A stretch of 64,000 bases of DNA from Azospirillum ramasamyi (lineage in GTDB: Bacteria; Pseudomonadota; Alphaproteobacteria; Azospirillales; Azospirillaceae): positions 1,684,978 through 1,748,977 of the forward strand of contig NZ_CP029829.1 of NCBI RefSeq assembly GCF_003233655.1. The letters run 5' to 3'. Of this stretch, positions 8,114 through 17,220 are shown one piece after another; position 1 is the stretch's first letter; the number at the start of each line of letters is the position of its first letter. The notes under the pieces were generated by a model. That model saw only the letters and a list, made by a program, of their open reading frames with translations. It did no database searches and was not told the DNA's origin. Both the position numbers and the translations under genes were made by a program.

Positions 8114-10531
8114 ATGACGATCGGAACGCGGATCGCGCTTGGCTTCGCCACCGTGCTGCTTCTGACGGTTGGCGTGGCGTTCGTCGGCTGGAACAGCCTC
8201 GGCACCTATGCCGAGCGTGTCGATCTGGAGGCCCATACCGCCGATCTCGACACGCGGCTGAAGTCGGTGCGGCTGGAAGAGGCGCGCTTCGTGACCGAGC
8301 GCGACGCCAAGGCCGCGGCCAATGTTCCGGGCATGCTCGACGCCCTGCAGGCCGAAGCGCAGGATACCCGCGCCGCACTCGCCGACGGCGAAGGCCGGCG
8401 CCTGCTGGACGAGGTGCGTTCGGGCATCGACGGCTACCGCGCCGCCTTCTCCAATTTCGTCACCCAGGATGCCGAGGCGCACGCCCGCACCGACAGCATG
8501 GAGACGCGCGCCCGCGCCCTGCGCGAGATCGCCGAGAAGATCGGCAAGCAGCAGTCGGAACGCTATGACCTGAACATGGCGAGCAAGGGCGCCGCCGACG
8601 CCGAACTGCGCCATGCGATGGACACCGCCGAGCGCGCCAACCGCGTGATCGAACGGGTGCTGGAGGTCCGCCGCCGGCAGAGCGAACTCCGCCGCGCTCC
8701 CGAGGAGGCGCTGGCCGCCGAGATCGTGGAGGCGCTGGACGAACTGGTGCAGACCACCGGCACCGTCGCCAAGGATCTTGTCGGCACCAATGACGAGGCG
8801 CTGGCCGCCCGGATCGCCGACGACACCCGCGCCTACCACGACACGGTGCTCTCCTTGCGCGGCCGGGGTGCGGCGGCGCTTGCCGATGCCGGGGTGGCCG
8901 CCGGGCTGGACGAGGCCGCCCGCGGCGTGCAGGAACGTGCCGTCGAGCTTCAGCAGAACCAGGCCATCGTGACCGAGGCGTTGCGAGAGGCCTCCAATTT
9001 CGCCCAGAGCGAGGTGAACGAGGCGGTGATGCTGCGCGGCCTGGCGATGCGTCTGGTCCAGGGCGCCCAGGCCGCGATGCTGGGCCAGCGCGATTTCCTG
9101 CTGGCCGAAACCGGGGAATCCGCCACCAGCGCCCAAGCGGCGGCCGTCGCCGCTGTCCGGGAGATCCTCGCCATCGCCGGGCAGGCCGGGGCCGTGCTGG
9201 TCGACCAGGAAGGACGCGCGCTGATCGCCGCCATCACCGACGCCGCCCGCGCCTTCGACTCGGAATTCGCCGCGCTGTCGACCGCCGTCGCCAAGCAGCG
9301 CGAAGCGTCGGCCGCCATGGCCCAGGCCTCCGCCGCGGTCAGCGGGCAGGTCGGCCGTCTGGTCACCCTCCAGCGCGAAGACCGCGAAGCCGGCCGCGCC
9401 AGCGCCGGGATGGTCATCGCCATCGGTGCGGCTGTCGCCCTGCTGCTGGGCGCGCTGATGGCCTGGATCATCGACCGTGCGATCACGCACCCGCTGCACG
9501 CCATGACCGGCGCCATGGGCCGGCTGGCCGAAGGCGACCTGACCGTCGAAATCCCCGGCGGCGACCGCAAGGACGAGCTGCGCCACATGGCCGACGCCAT
9601 GACCATCTTCAAGGAGAATGCACTGGAGATGCAGCGGATGGAGCGCGAACGCGAGGAGATGCGCCTCCAGATCGATGCCGACCGGCGCCGCACCATGAAC
9701 GAGTTCGCCAACGGCTTCGAGCAGGCGGTGTCCGGCGTGGTTATGTCGCTGACCGAGTCGGCGGGGTCGCTGGGCCGCGACGCGCAGGAGATGTCGTCCG
9801 ATGCGGCCCTGACGACCGCCAAGTCCACCGCCGTCGCCACCGCCTCGCAGCAGGCGACGGCGAATGTCCAGACCGTCGCCGCGGCGGCGGAGGAGCTGTC
9901 CGCCTCCATCGCCGAAATCTCGCGCCAGCTGAACGCCAGCTCCGCCACCGCATCCGGCGCCGCCGACAAGGCGGTGCAGACCAACAGCATCGTCGAGGGC
10001 CTGTCGCTCGCCGCCGAACGGATCGGTCAGGTCGTCGGGCTGATCGGCGAGATCGCGGAACAGACCAACCTGCTGGCGCTCAACGCCACCATCGAAGCGG
10101 CCCGCGCCGGCGAGGCCGGCAAGGGCTTTGCCGTGGTGGCGACGGAGGTGAAGAACCTCGCCGGCCAGACTGCCAAGGCAACGGAGGAGATCTCCGCCCA
10201 GGTCGCGGAAATGCAGAACGCCACCTCCAGCGCCGTGGCGGCCATCCGCACCATCTCCGACGCCGTGACGGCCATCAGCGGCACCGTCACCGACATCGCC
10301 TACGAGATGGAACAGCAGGGCAGCGCCACGCGGGAGATCGCCCACAATGTTCAGCAGGCCGCGGAAGGCACCCAGGAGGTGATGCGCAACATCGCCGAGG
10401 TGACCACCGCAGCGACCAAGACCGGCGGTGCTGCGGATGCGGTCCTGGATGCCAGCCGCACGCTGACCGCCCAGGCCGACCGCCTGCGCGGCGAGGTTCA
10501 GGGCTTTCTCGACAAGGTGCGGACTGCGTAG
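8114..10531 (+). CDS. methyl-accepting chemotaxis protein
   Basis: This 805-residue chemoreceptor has a first transmembrane helix at about residues 8-28. A long, mostly helical sensor region of about 400 residues (similar to helical bimodular HBM domains) follows, then a second membrane helix near 430-453. A HAMP domain comes next. The signalling hairpin tip, with [21 protein letters not shown], is at about 645-665. Start ATG 8114 follows GGGGAG and places the first membrane helix correctly; an in-frame ATG at 8057 lacks a ribosome site. It relays ligand binding to CheA/CheW. The ligand cannot be read from sequence. It is monocistronic and ends at a terminator. Confidence 0.93.
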   Translation: MTIGTRIALGFATVLLLTVGVAFVGWNSLGTYAERVDLEAHTADLDTRLKSVRLEEARFVTERDAKAAANVPGMLDALQAEAQDTRAALADGEGRRLLDEVRSGIDGYRAAFSNFVTQDAEAHARTDSMETRARALREIAEKIGKQQSERYDLNMASKGAADAELRHAMDTAERANRVIERVLEVRRRQSELRRAPEEALAAEIVEALDELVQTTGTVAKDLVGTNDEALAARIADDTRAYHDTVLSLRGRGAAALADAGVAAGLDEAARGVQERAVELQQNQAIVTEALREASNFAQSEVNEAVMLRGLAMRLVQGAQAAMLGQRDFLLAETGESATSAQAAAVAAVREILAIAGQAGAVLVDQEGRALIAAITDAARAFDSEFAALSTAVAKQREASAAMAQASAAVSGQVGRLVTLQREDREAGRASAGMVIAIGAAVALLLGALMAWIIDRAITHPLHAMTGAMGRLAEGDLTVEIPGGDRKDELRHMADAMTIFKENALEMQRMEREREEMRLQIDADRRRTMNEFANGFEQAVSGVVMSLTESAGSLGRDAQEMSSDAALTTAKSTAVATASQQATANVQTVAAAAEELSASIAEISRQLNASSATASGAADKAVQTNSIVEGLSLAAERIGQVVGLIGEIAEQTNLLALNATIEAARAGEAGKGFAVVATEVKNLAGQTAKATEEISAQVAEMQNATSSAVAAIRTISDAVTAISGTVTDIAYEMEQQGSATREIAHNVQQAAEGTQEVMRNIAEVTTAATKTGGAADAVLDASRTLTAQADRLRGEVQGFLDKVRTA

Positions 10532-10548
10532 CTGTTTCCGTGCGATCA

Positions 10549-10580
10549 GATCGGTTCGGGCCTTTCCGCTCGAACCGATC
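10549..10580. terminator. hairpin between convergent mcp and CYTH genes
   Basis: A perfect 10-bp inverted repeat (GATCGGTTCG / CGAACCGATC) with a 12-base loop lies between the two convergent stop codons. It probably ends both transcripts, though no long U-tract is present. Confidence 0.6.
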
Positions 10581-10585
10581 ACGCT

Positions 10586-11068
10586 TTAAGCGGCCGCAGA
10601 GGCCGACCATCGCTGGATGGGGGCGCGGGACAGGGACGAGTTGCCGTAAGCCCGCAGCGTGGTGACCTCCGCACCGATCCAGTCAGGCAGCGGAACGGTC
10701 TGGTCGGGGTCTTCCAGTTCGACCTCCGCAATGATCAGACCGGTGTTCTCCCCGTGGAAGACGTCGATTTCCCAGCACAGGCCGTCCCGGCAGTGGCGGT
10801 AGCGCGTCTTGTCGATCACCCGCCCGTCGCAGCTATGGAGCAGCAGGCGGCGAGCAAAATCCAGCGACAGGGGATGTTCGATCTCCTCGCGGCAGGCACC
10901 CCGCTTCAAGGATTTGATGGTGAGCGTCGCACGGTCGCCGGCGATGCGGACGCGGACCGTGCTGGTGCCGTCTGACGGCAGATATCCCTGGACGATTCGC
11001 ACGCCGTCCCGGCAGAGGTGCCGGACGTCTTTGCGGACCAGGAATCGCCGCTCGATTTCCAGTGCCAT
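10586..11068 (-). CDS. CYTH domain protein (probable inorganic triphosphatase)
   Basis: The 160-residue protein is a single CYTH (triphosphate tunnel) domain. It begins with the signature ExExK-like EIERRFLV, followed by alternating charged beta strands (VRVRIAGDRATLTIKS, EEIEHPL, WEIDVFHG, IAEVELE) that line the tunnel. Stand-alone bacterial members such as NeuTTM hydrolyse inorganic tripolyphosphate in a metal-dependent way. It is monocistronic and convergent with the chemoreceptor gene. The exact substrate is inferred from the family only. Confidence 0.88.
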   Translation of the reverse strand: MALEIERRFLVRKDVRHLCRDGVRIVQGYLPSDGTSTVRVRIAGDRATLTIKSLKRGACREEIEHPLSLDFARRLLLHSCDGRVIDKTRYRHCRDGLCWEIDVFHGENTGLIIAEVELEDPDQTVPLPDWIGAEVTTLRAYGNSSLSRAPIQRWSASAAA

Positions 11069-11228
11069 AGCTAGGCCCTTCGGACGAGTTCGCCGCGGAC
11101 CCTAGCTGAAAGTCACATCAGCCTTCAACCTCGCTGCCCTGTGTGCGGCGCAACCGAGACCGCCTGCAGCCGTGCCATGCCGTGACGATCGGTCGCAAAC
11201 GCTCCGCCATCGGTGCTATCCTGGAGCG

Positions 11229-11486
11229 ATGAACGCCGATTCCTCCGCCAACGGTCTCTGGGCAGCCATTCCCTGGCTGGTCCTGTTCGCCTTCTATGGG
11301 TTGCCGCTGCTCCATGTGGCGCTGTCGCGCCGCGGTGGCGGCTGGCGCCCGCCCGCCGGATCACGCTGCCCCTTCGGCCCGCGCGCCGGCTGGCTGGTGA
11401 TGGTGTTGATGCTGGGGCCGGTCGGCTGGCTGATGTTCGCCCTTCGCCGGCCCCGCCGTGCATCAAACGGACAGACCGCCCGATAG
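11229..11486 (+). CDS. small hypothetical membrane protein
   Basis: This 85-residue protein has two predicted membrane helices (WAAIPWLVLFAFYGLPLLHVAL and GWLVMVLMLGPVGWLMFAL) joined by a basic loop, and a basic C-terminus. ATG 11229 is preceded by GGAG only two bases away, which is close spacing; no better start exists. The family was not recognised. It converges on the DUF3309 gene, with eight bases between stop codons. Confidence 0.55.
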   Translation: MNADSSANGLWAAIPWLVLFAFYGLPLLHVALSRRGGGWRPPAGSRCPFGPRAGWLVMVLMLGPVGWLMFALRRPRRASNGQTAR

Positions 11487-11494
11487 GCCGCGGA

Positions 11495-11650
11495 TCAGAT
11501 CCGGCCCATCAGCAGCAGAACGATCAGGACGATCAGCAGCACGCCGAGGATGCCGCTGGGACCGTAGCCCCAGCCGCGGCTGTGCGGCCAGGCCGGGACG
11601 GCACCGAGAAGCAACAGAATCAGGATGATGAGCAGAATGGTGCCGAGCAT
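11495..11650 (-). CDS. DUF3309 family small membrane protein
   Basis: The 51-residue protein matches DUF3309: two hydrophobic helices flank a conserved centre WPHSRGWGYGPSG. Start ATG 11650 is preceded by AGGAG at good spacing. The function of the family is unknown. A perfect EcfG-type promoter (GGAAC-N16-CGTT) lies about 50 bases upstream, so it probably belongs to the general stress response. It is monocistronic. Confidence 0.85.
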   Translation of the reverse strand: MLGTILLIILILLLLGAVPAWPHSRGWGYGPSGILGVLLIVLIVLLLMGRI

Positions 11651-11698
11651 GGCCTTCTCCTTTCTGGTGGATCTTTCGTGACAGGCAGGTGGAAGCGA

Positions 11699-11723
11699 AA
11701 CGGGTATTCGCGGCCATTGTTCC
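11699..11723 (-). promoter_or_regulatory. EcfG (general stress response sigma) promoter
   Basis: On the minus strand GGAAC (11719-11723) and CGTT (11699-11702) are separated by exactly 16 bases. This is the consensus of alphaproteobacterial EcfG promoters. It lies upstream of the DUF3309 gene in the correct orientation. Confidence 0.75.
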
Positions 11724-11900
11724 TGTCCGGCTCGAACATGCCCATCCACCACCACCAAGGGGTGACTCGGCCCTTGCGACGCCCCTGAACGCGATGCCTG
11801 CGGATTTCCGGCCGGCGGCCCCTGTTGACGGCATGGTTGCGGCAGCTTAGGCTGTCGCCATGGTCATGCATCGCTTCGACGGCATTCTGCGAATTAGCGG

Positions 11901-11924
11901 CCCGGTTCTCCTTTGAGAGCCGGG
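11901..11924 (+). other. hairpin upstream of the ACT-like gene
   Basis: The inverted repeat CCCGGTTCTC-CTTT-GAGAGCCGGG has one wobble pair and lies 49 bases before the ATG at 11973. It could be a 5'-UTR structure or a weak terminator. The rest of the 322-base gap (11651-11972) shows only the EcfG promoter. Confidence 0.35.
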
Positions 11925-11972
11925 GATTTCGCTCGTCCATTCCGCAGAACCGTCTGAAGGACCGATCACTCC

Positions 11973-12308
11973 ATGTCCGTCACCGTGAAGACCACCGCTG
12001 CATCCGCGTCGGATGCGCGCGCCACCGCGCCCGGTCGCCGGGTCGCCTTTTCCCTGGTCGCCGATGCCGATCCCGGCACCCTGCCCCGCATCCTGGAATT
12101 CGTCGCGAAGCGCGGACTGGTCCCGCTGGCCCTGCACAGTCGCCTGACTGACGATACGCTCGCCATCGCCATGGAGGTGGGTGACCTGCCCCAGGCGGAG
12201 ACCGACCATATCGGCCGTTGCCTGGGACAGATCCCGATGGTGGCGCGGGTGAGCGTCGCGGAGCTTGCCGTCACCGCGTCCGCCGCGGAGCTGGTGGCGG
12301 CGGAATAG
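11973..12308 (+). CDS. small ACT-like domain protein
   Basis: This 111-residue protein starts with a disordered Ala/Thr-rich stretch of about 20 residues. A beta-alpha-beta region follows (RRVAFSLVADADPGTLPRIL, then a helix and FVAKRGLVPL) that resembles an ACT domain. ACT domains bind amino acids and regulate metabolic enzymes; the closest analogues are small subunits of acetolactate synthase. No catalytic partner lies beside it. Start ATG 11973 has only a weak AGGA site (GAAGGACC). The assignment is by fold-like pattern only. Confidence 0.6.
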   Translation: MSVTVKTTAASASDARATAPGRRVAFSLVADADPGTLPRILEFVAKRGLVPLALHSRLTDDTLAIAMEVGDLPQAETDHIGRCLGQIPMVARVSVAELAVTASAAELVAAE

Positions 12309-12345
12309 CGGCGGCCAAAAGCTCGCCGCCCAAGCGGAAGTCCGG

Positions 12346-13269
12346 TCAGACCGGCTTCCGCGGCTCCTCTTCGGACGCTGCGACTGTGTCCGACGGCTGC
12401 GCTTCGGGAGCGGTTTCAGCCCCGGACTCGGCCCCCGGTTCCGTGATCTCCGTACGCATCAGTTCCGCGGCACTCTGCAGCTTGCGGAACTGGAGGACGG
12501 AGAAGGGCAGCATCGACAGATAGGCCAGCCCGACGATGGACAGAGTCCACCAGGGCTGGCTGACCAGCATCGCCGCCAGCAGGCCGACGCCGGCCAGCGC
12601 CGGCACCACCCATTGGGCCGGCACGCGGGCGCCCTTGAAGGAGAAGGTCGGCAGGGTGCTGACCATCAGTCCGCCGATCAGCAGGGTCCAGGGCACGATC
12701 ACCGCCGGATGGCCGAGGAATTCGGGCCCGATCTCGAAGCCCAGGATCATCGGCAGCAGCACGAGGCCGGCGCCGGCCGGCGCGGGTACGCCGGTGAAGT
12801 AGTTGTAGGCCCAGGGCGGCAGATCGACCACGCCGAGTCGCGAATTGAAGCGCGCGAGACGCAGCGCGCAGCATACCGCATAGGCCATGGCGGCGATCCA
12901 GCCCAGGCTGCCGGCCCCGTTCAGCCCCCACAGATACATCATGAAGGCGGGCGCGACGCCGAAGCTGATGGCGTCGGACAGGCTGTCCAACTCCTCGCCG
13001 AACTTGCTCTGGCCATTCAGCAGCCGGGCGATCCGGCCGTCCAGCGCGTCCAGGATGGCGGCGATGACGATGGCGATGACCGCCGGTTCCCACCGCTCCT
13101 GCATGGCGAATCGGATCGCGGTCAGGCCGGAGCAGAGCGCCAGCACCGTCAGCACGTTCGGCAGCAGGTGGTTGATCGACAGCCCCTTCAGCCGCGGATG
13201 CGGCCGGCCGGGGCGGCGCGCCCGGCGGGGACGGAAGATCTGCTGGCGGAAGACGGGCGGTCGTTTCAT
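12346..13269 (-). CDS. pssA: CDP-diacylglycerol-serine O-phosphatidyltransferase
   Basis: PssA makes phosphatidylserine from CDP-diacylglycerol and serine in the inner membrane. The CDP-alcohol phosphotransferase motif DG-x2-AR-x8-G-x3-D-x3-D is present (from LDALDGRIAR to LDSLSD) near residues 75-105. Several membrane helices follow. The 307-residue protein has an acidic, Ala/Pro-rich C-terminal tail of about 45 residues. Its ATG shares one base with the psd stop (TGATG), so the two consecutive phosphatidylethanolamine pathway enzymes are translationally coupled. Confidence 0.95.
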   Translation of the reverse strand: MKRPPVFRQQIFRPRRARRPGRPHPRLKGLSINHLLPNVLTVLALCSGLTAIRFAMQERWEPAVIAIVIAAILDALDGRIARLLNGQSKFGEELDSLSDAISFGVAPAFMMYLWGLNGAGSLGWIAAMAYAVCCALRLARFNSRLGVVDLPPWAYNYFTGVPAPAGAGLVLLPMILGFEIGPEFLGHPAVIVPWTLLIGGLMVSTLPTFSFKGARVPAQWVVPALAGVGLLAAMLVSQPWWTLSIVGLAYLSMLPFSVLQFRKLQSAAELMRTEITEPGAESGAETAPEAQPSDTVAASEEEPRKPV

Positions 13270-13964
13270 CAACGCACATCTCCTTGCCGTTGCGCTTCCA
13301 TCCCGTCCAGGTCGGCCAGGATCGTCTCGCCGCCGATCGCGGTCTGACCGACGCAGACCAGCGGGGCGACGCCGTCCGGCAGATAGATGTCGGTGCGGCT
13401 GCCGAATCGGATCAGGCCGAACCGCTCGCCGGCCTTCACCTGCTGCCCGGCCTTGACCCACCACAGGATGCGGCGCGCCACCAGACCGGCGATCTGGACA
13501 TAGGCGATCTCGCGCCCGTCGGGCAGGCGGTGGCGGAAGGCCATCCGCTCGTTCTCGTCGCTGGCCTTGTCGAGGGCCGCGTTGACGAAGGTGCCCTTGT
13601 GGTATTCGGCCGCCACGATGGTGCCGTCGGCCGGCACGCGGTTGACGTGGACGTTGAAGACGTTGAGGAACACGCTGATCCGGGTCATGGGCTTGTCGCC
13701 CATGCCCAGTTCCTTCGGCGGCACCGCCTGGACGATCATGGTCACGCGCCCGTCGGCCGGGCTGACCAGCAGGCCGGGCCGGGTCGGCGTCACGCGGTCG
13801 GGATCGCGGAAGAAATAGGCGCACCAGAGGGTGAGAATCAGCCCGATCCAGCCGAGCGGCGCCCAGACGGCAAGACCGAGAACCAGGGAGACTACCGCGA
13901 AACCGGCGATGAAAGGCCAGCCGGCACGGTGGATGGGGACGACGACGGTATCGATGGCGGACAT
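13269..13964 (-). CDS. psd: phosphatidylserine decarboxylase proenzyme
   Basis: Psd decarboxylates phosphatidylserine to phosphatidylethanolamine. At 231 residues it is the short bacterial form. Two membrane helices occupy about residues 12-50, followed by [11 protein letters not shown] and SPADGRV. The self-cleavage site is the Gly-Ser of [12 protein letters not shown], where serine becomes the pyruvoyl group. The start is ATG 13964 ([10 protein letters not shown]), the family-like start; longer upstream frames lack support. It is the first gene of psd-pssA. Confidence 0.95.
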   Translation of the reverse strand: MSAIDTVVVPIHRAGWPFIAGFAVVSLVLGLAVWAPLGWIGLILTLWCAYFFRDPDRVTPTRPGLLVSPADGRVTMIVQAVPPKELGMGDKPMTRISVFLNVFNVHVNRVPADGTIVAAEYHKGTFVNAALDKASDENERMAFRHRLPDGREIAYVQIAGLVARRILWWVKAGQQVKAGERFGLIRFGSRTDIYLPDGVAPLVCVGQTAIGGETILADLDGMEAQRQGDVR

Positions 13965-14095
13965 CGCCTGCTTTCTTCGTTTTTTCAGACCACAGCGAAC
14001 AGCCATTCTAGACGCGCGTTCCGAGCCTTTACAGATTTTTAGCGGGCAGAGCCCATGCTGTCGTCTCAATCGCCCCAAAAGCCGAGCGTACCGCC

Positions 14096-14566
14096 TTGTC
14101 CGTTCCCGATCTGAAGACCATTCAATCGCTGGCCGAGGTGCCCGACGGCGCCCTGCCGATCAGCCCCGGCTCCATCGAGATGACGCCGGAAGGCGTGCTG
14201 GGCATCGCCAAGCCGCCGCGCCCCTGCAAGCTGACCTTCATGGCCGACGGTCTGCCCTTCAACGTCGCCGTCCGTCATGAGAGCGAAGAGGAAGGCGGCG
14301 GGTCGATCTGCCAGATCTGGGCCGATGTCGGCCATGTGCCCTACACCGCCCAGGCGCCGGAGCGTCGCCGCGCCCTGCTGGCCGTCCTGCGCGGGATCGA
14401 GGGGCTGCCCCATGTCCGCTTCATCGTCCAGGGCGGGCAGAAGATCATCCTGTTCTCGGAAATCAGGCTGGAGCACCACGCCTCGCCCGAGGATCTGTTC
14501 CACCAGACGACCCTGGTCCTGCAGGAAGCGCGCCCGTTCCTGCGACTGCTGGGCGAGTATCTGTAA
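14096..14566 (+). CDS. hypothetical protein
   Basis: The family of this 156-residue protein was not recognised. It has a mixed alpha/beta composition with strands such as [18 protein letters not shown] and [19 protein letters not shown], and no signal peptide or membrane helix. Codon use matches its neighbours, which supports a real gene. The start at TTG 14096 is uncertain; no in-frame ATG lies upstream, and the next ATG (about 14180) would remove 28 residues. It is divergent from psd. Confidence 0.6.
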   Translation: MSVPDLKTIQSLAEVPDGALPISPGSIEMTPEGVLGIAKPPRPCKLTFMADGLPFNVAVRHESEEEGGGSICQIWADVGHVPYTAQAPERRRALLAVLRGIEGLPHVRFIVQGGQKIILFSEIRLEHHASPEDLFHQTTLVLQEARPFLRLLGEYL

Positions 14567-14614
14567 GCGGGACGGCTGTGAGCGGGGGGCTGTAAACGGG
14601 AGTGCCGGACGTCT

Positions 14615-15055
14615 TCAGCCCTCCGGCCAGAACGCCTCGTCCATCATCCCGGCGAAACCCCATGGGCACTCTGCCGGGAAGACCGCTTCGTCGAAGCCTG
14701 TTTCGGCGGCGGCATCACGCCGCGCCAAGCGGTATGCGTCGGCAATCGACTCGTCGAGTTTCGATTTGAGGCTTGGATTGTCGCGCAGATGAGTCTCGAT
14801 CTCGTCGCGACTGTTGGCAACGGACAGACCCCAGGAGTTCCCGCACCGCGCCGGCTGATGCGCCCACTTCAGCAGATGGTGCAAGAGCACGCGCAGCCGG
14901 CTGACCAACTCGCGCTTCTCGGTCTTGCCCATGCTCTCGATCTCCTCGGCGATGTGCTCGATATCCGCCGCGTCGAGTTTGCCGGCCCGGAGAAGGGCCG
15001 CCTGTTCGTTCGCCCAGGCGTAGAAATCGCGGTCGTAGAGGCTGCTTCCGTCCAT
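14615..15055 (-). CDS. DUF29 family protein
   Basis: The 146-residue all-helical protein matches DUF29: the N-terminus has LYDRDFYAWANEQAALLR, then IEHIAEEIESMGKTEKREL and a helix LLHHLLKWAHQP. DUF29 proteins are common in cyanobacteria and proteobacteria and have no established function. ATG 15055 follows GGGGAGG at ideal spacing. It sits immediately downstream (in genome order) of the BMP transporter operon but is on the minus strand behind a GC-rich hairpin. Confidence 0.85.
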   Translation of the reverse strand: MDGSSLYDRDFYAWANEQAALLRAGKLDAADIEHIAEEIESMGKTEKRELVSRLRVLLHHLLKWAHQPARCGNSWGLSVANSRDEIETHLRDNPSLKSKLDESIADAYRLARRDAAAETGFDEAVFPAECPWGFAGMMDEAFWPEG

Positions 15056-15083
15056 GGCCGACCTCCCCACATCACCGCCGCGC

Positions 15084-15123
15084 GGGGCGCGGGCCGAAGG
15101 GATTCTCCCCCGGCCCGCGCCCC
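15084..15123 (-). terminator. GC-rich hairpin after the BMP transporter operon
   Basis: A perfect 13-bp inverted repeat (GGGGCGCGGGCCG / CGGCCCGCGCCCC) with a 14-base loop starts 11 bases after the stop of the BMP protein gene. It lacks a U-tract, so it is a weak terminator or a 3'-end stabiliser. Confidence 0.5.
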
Positions 15124-15134
15124 GCCGGTATCGC

Positions 15135-16226
15135 TTACTTCGGAACCTTGCCCTGCACGCCCTCGACGTACCAGTCCATCTTCAGGATCTGCTCGTCGGT
15201 GGCGGTCTTGCCTTCCGGGATCACGACCTTGCCGGACTGGTCCTTGACCGGGCCCTGGAAGGAGTGGCGCTTGCCGGAGACGATGTCGGCCTTGAGCTGA
15301 TCGGCCATCTTCACGACGTCGGCCGGGATGGCCGGGTTGTAGGGGGCCAGCTCGACCATGCCGGTGTTGATGCCGCCCCAGGTGTCGATCGGCTGCCAGG
15401 TGCCGTCCAGCACCGCCTTGACGCGCTGGACGTAATAGCCGTTCCAGTCCTCGATGATCGCGGTCAGGTGCGACTTCGGACCGAAGCGGGTCATGTCGGA
15501 CGACTGGCCGACGGACCACAGCCCACGCTCCTGCGCGGTCTGGATCGGGGCCGGGCTGTCGGTGTGCTGGACGATGATGTCGGCACCCTGGTCGATCAGC
15601 GCCTTGGCCGCCTCGGCTTCCTTGCCGGGGTCATACCAGCTGTTGACCCAGACCACGCGGACCTCGGCCTTCGGGTTCTGCTCGCGCAGGGCGATGGTGA
15701 AGGCGTTGATGCCGCCGACCACCTCGGGAATCGGATAGGAGGCGACATAGCCGATGATGTTCGACTTGGTCATCTTGCCTGCGATGGCGCCGATCACCGT
15801 ACGGCCTTCATAGAAGCGGCCGGAATAGGTCGCGACGTTCTCGGCCCGCTTGTAGCCGGTGGCATGCTCGAACTTCACGTCGGGATAGCGCTTGGCCACC
15901 TTCAGCGTCGGGTTCATGAAGCCGAAGGAGGTGGTGAAGATCAGCTTGTGGCCGCTGGCGGCCAGCTGCTCGATCACGCGCTCGGCGTCGGCGCCTTCCG
16001 GCACATTCTCGACGAAGGTGGTGGTGACCTTGTCGCCCAGCTCCTTCTCCACGGCCAGACGGCCCTGGTCGTGCTGGTAGCTGTAGCCGTGGTCGCTGAT
16101 CGGGCCGACATAGACGAAGCCGACCTTCAGCTTGTCCTGCGCCAGGGCGGAGCCCATGCCCACGCTCAGCGCGATCGCGGCGCCGGCCAGACCCAGCACC
16201 GCCTTGCCCATCGTCCTTCTGTTCAC
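15135..16226 (-). CDS. BMP family ABC transporter substrate-binding lipoprotein/periplasmic protein
   Basis: This 363-residue periplasmic binding protein belongs to the BMP/PnrA family, which binds purine nucleosides. A signal peptide (about residues 1-29, cleavage after ALAQ) is followed by KVGFVYVGPISDHGYSYQHD, typical of the family. There is no lipobox cysteine. GTG 16226 follows AAGGAGC at seven bases, better than the internal ATG at MGKAV. It is the last gene of the order ATPase-permease-permease-binding protein. The family suggests uptake of nucleosides or purine bases. Confidence 0.92.
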   Translation of the reverse strand: MNRRTMGKAVLGLAGAAIALSVGMGSALAQDKLKVGFVYVGPISDHGYSYQHDQGRLAVEKELGDKVTTTFVENVPEGADAERVIEQLAASGHKLIFTTSFGFMNPTLKVAKRYPDVKFEHATGYKRAENVATYSGRFYEGRTVIGAIAGKMTKSNIIGYVASYPIPEVVGGINAFTIALREQNPKAEVRVVWVNSWYDPGKEAEAAKALIDQGADIIVQHTDSPAPIQTAQERGLWSVGQSSDMTRFGPKSHLTAIIEDWNGYYVQRVKAVLDGTWQPIDTWGGINTGMVELAPYNPAIPADVVKMADQLKADIVSGKRHSFQGPVKDQSGKVVIPEGKTATDEQILKMDWYVEGVQGKVPK

Positions 16227-16290
16227 GTCGAAGCTCCTTATGCTTGATATCTCTGTGATATGGGCTTTGTTTCGATTTCAAAACGACGCG

Positions 16291-17220
16291 TCAAGCATCG
16301 GGATGAAACAGTTTCCCCAGACAGGCCGGCGCGTTCAGGCGGATGCGGGCGACGTCCCGCGAAATCAGCACCAGAACGAGGACGGTAGCCAGATAAGGCA
16401 GCATGGACAAGAGCTGCGAAGGCACGTCGATGCCCAGCCCCTGAACGTGCAGTTGCAGGATGGTGACGCCGCCGAACAGCCAGGCGCCCAGCATGGCGCG
16501 CACCGGCTTCCATGTGGCGAAGACCACCAGCGCCAGCGCGATCCAGCCGCGGCCCGACGTCATGTTCTCCGCCCACATCGGCGTGTAGTCCATCGACAGG
16601 AAGGCGCCGCCCAACCCGGCCATCGCACCGCCGAACAGCACGGCGAGGAAGCGGATGCGCAGCACCTTGTAGCCCAGGGCGTGGGCGGCCGTGTGGTTCT
16701 CCCCCACCGCGCGCAGAACCAGCCCGGCGCGGGTGCGGTAGAGGAACAGGTGGACCAGCGGCACCGCGGCGATGGCCAGATAGACCATGATGTCCTGGCC
16801 GAACAGCGCCTGCCCGACCACCGGCAGCTCGGTCAGGCCGGGGATGTATACCTTGGGCAGACCTTCCAGCGGGATGCCGACGAAGCCCTGCCCGATCAGA
16901 GCCGACAGGCCGACGCCGAACAGGGTGAGCGCCAGCCCGGTCGCCACCTGGTTGGCCAGCAGGAACAGGGTCAGCACGGCGAACAGCGAGGCGGTGGCGG
17001 CGCCAGCCAGCGCCGCGATCAGGAATCCGGTGACGGCGCTGCCGGTCTGGATCGTCACGGCGAAGCCGCAGACCGCGCCGACCAGCATCATGCCCTCGAC
17101 ACCCAGGTTGAGGACGCCCGACTTCTCCACCACCAGTTCGCCCAATGCCGCGAACAGCAGCGGCGTCGCCGCGGCGAACATGGCGGCCAGGATCGGGCCG
17201 ATCAGGGCAAGGTCGTTCAT
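16291..17220 (-). CDS. BMP-type ABC transporter permease 2
   Basis: The 309-residue inner-membrane protein is a branched-chain-type (BPD_transp_2) permease with about eight to ten hydrophobic helices. Family markers are EKSGVLNLGVEGMM near residue 33 and AVGENHTAAHALGYKV, the coupling loop to the ATPase. Its ATGA start overlaps the upstream permease gene by four bases. It forms the channel with the product of the next upstream gene for nucleoside import. Confidence 0.93.
   Translation of the reverse strand: MNDLALIGPILAAMFAAATPLLFAALGELVVEKSGVLNLGVEGMMLVGAVCGFAVTIQTGSAVTGFLIAALAGAATASLFAVLTLFLLANQVATGLALTLFGVGLSALIGQGFVGIPLEGLPKVYIPGLTELPVVGQALFGQDIMVYLAIAAVPLVHLFLYRTRAGLVLRAVGENHTAAHALGYKVLRIRFLAVLFGGAMAGLGGAFLSMDYTPMWAENMTSGRGWIALALVVFATWKPVRAMLGAWLFGGVTILQLHVQGLGIDVPSQLLSMLPYLATVLVLVLISRDVARIRLNAPACLGKLFHPDA

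Noticed and set aside
8030..10582. A long minus-strand open frame antisense to the chemoreceptor
   Set aside because: It is a shadow of the chemoreceptor gene, without a ribosome site or recognisable domain.
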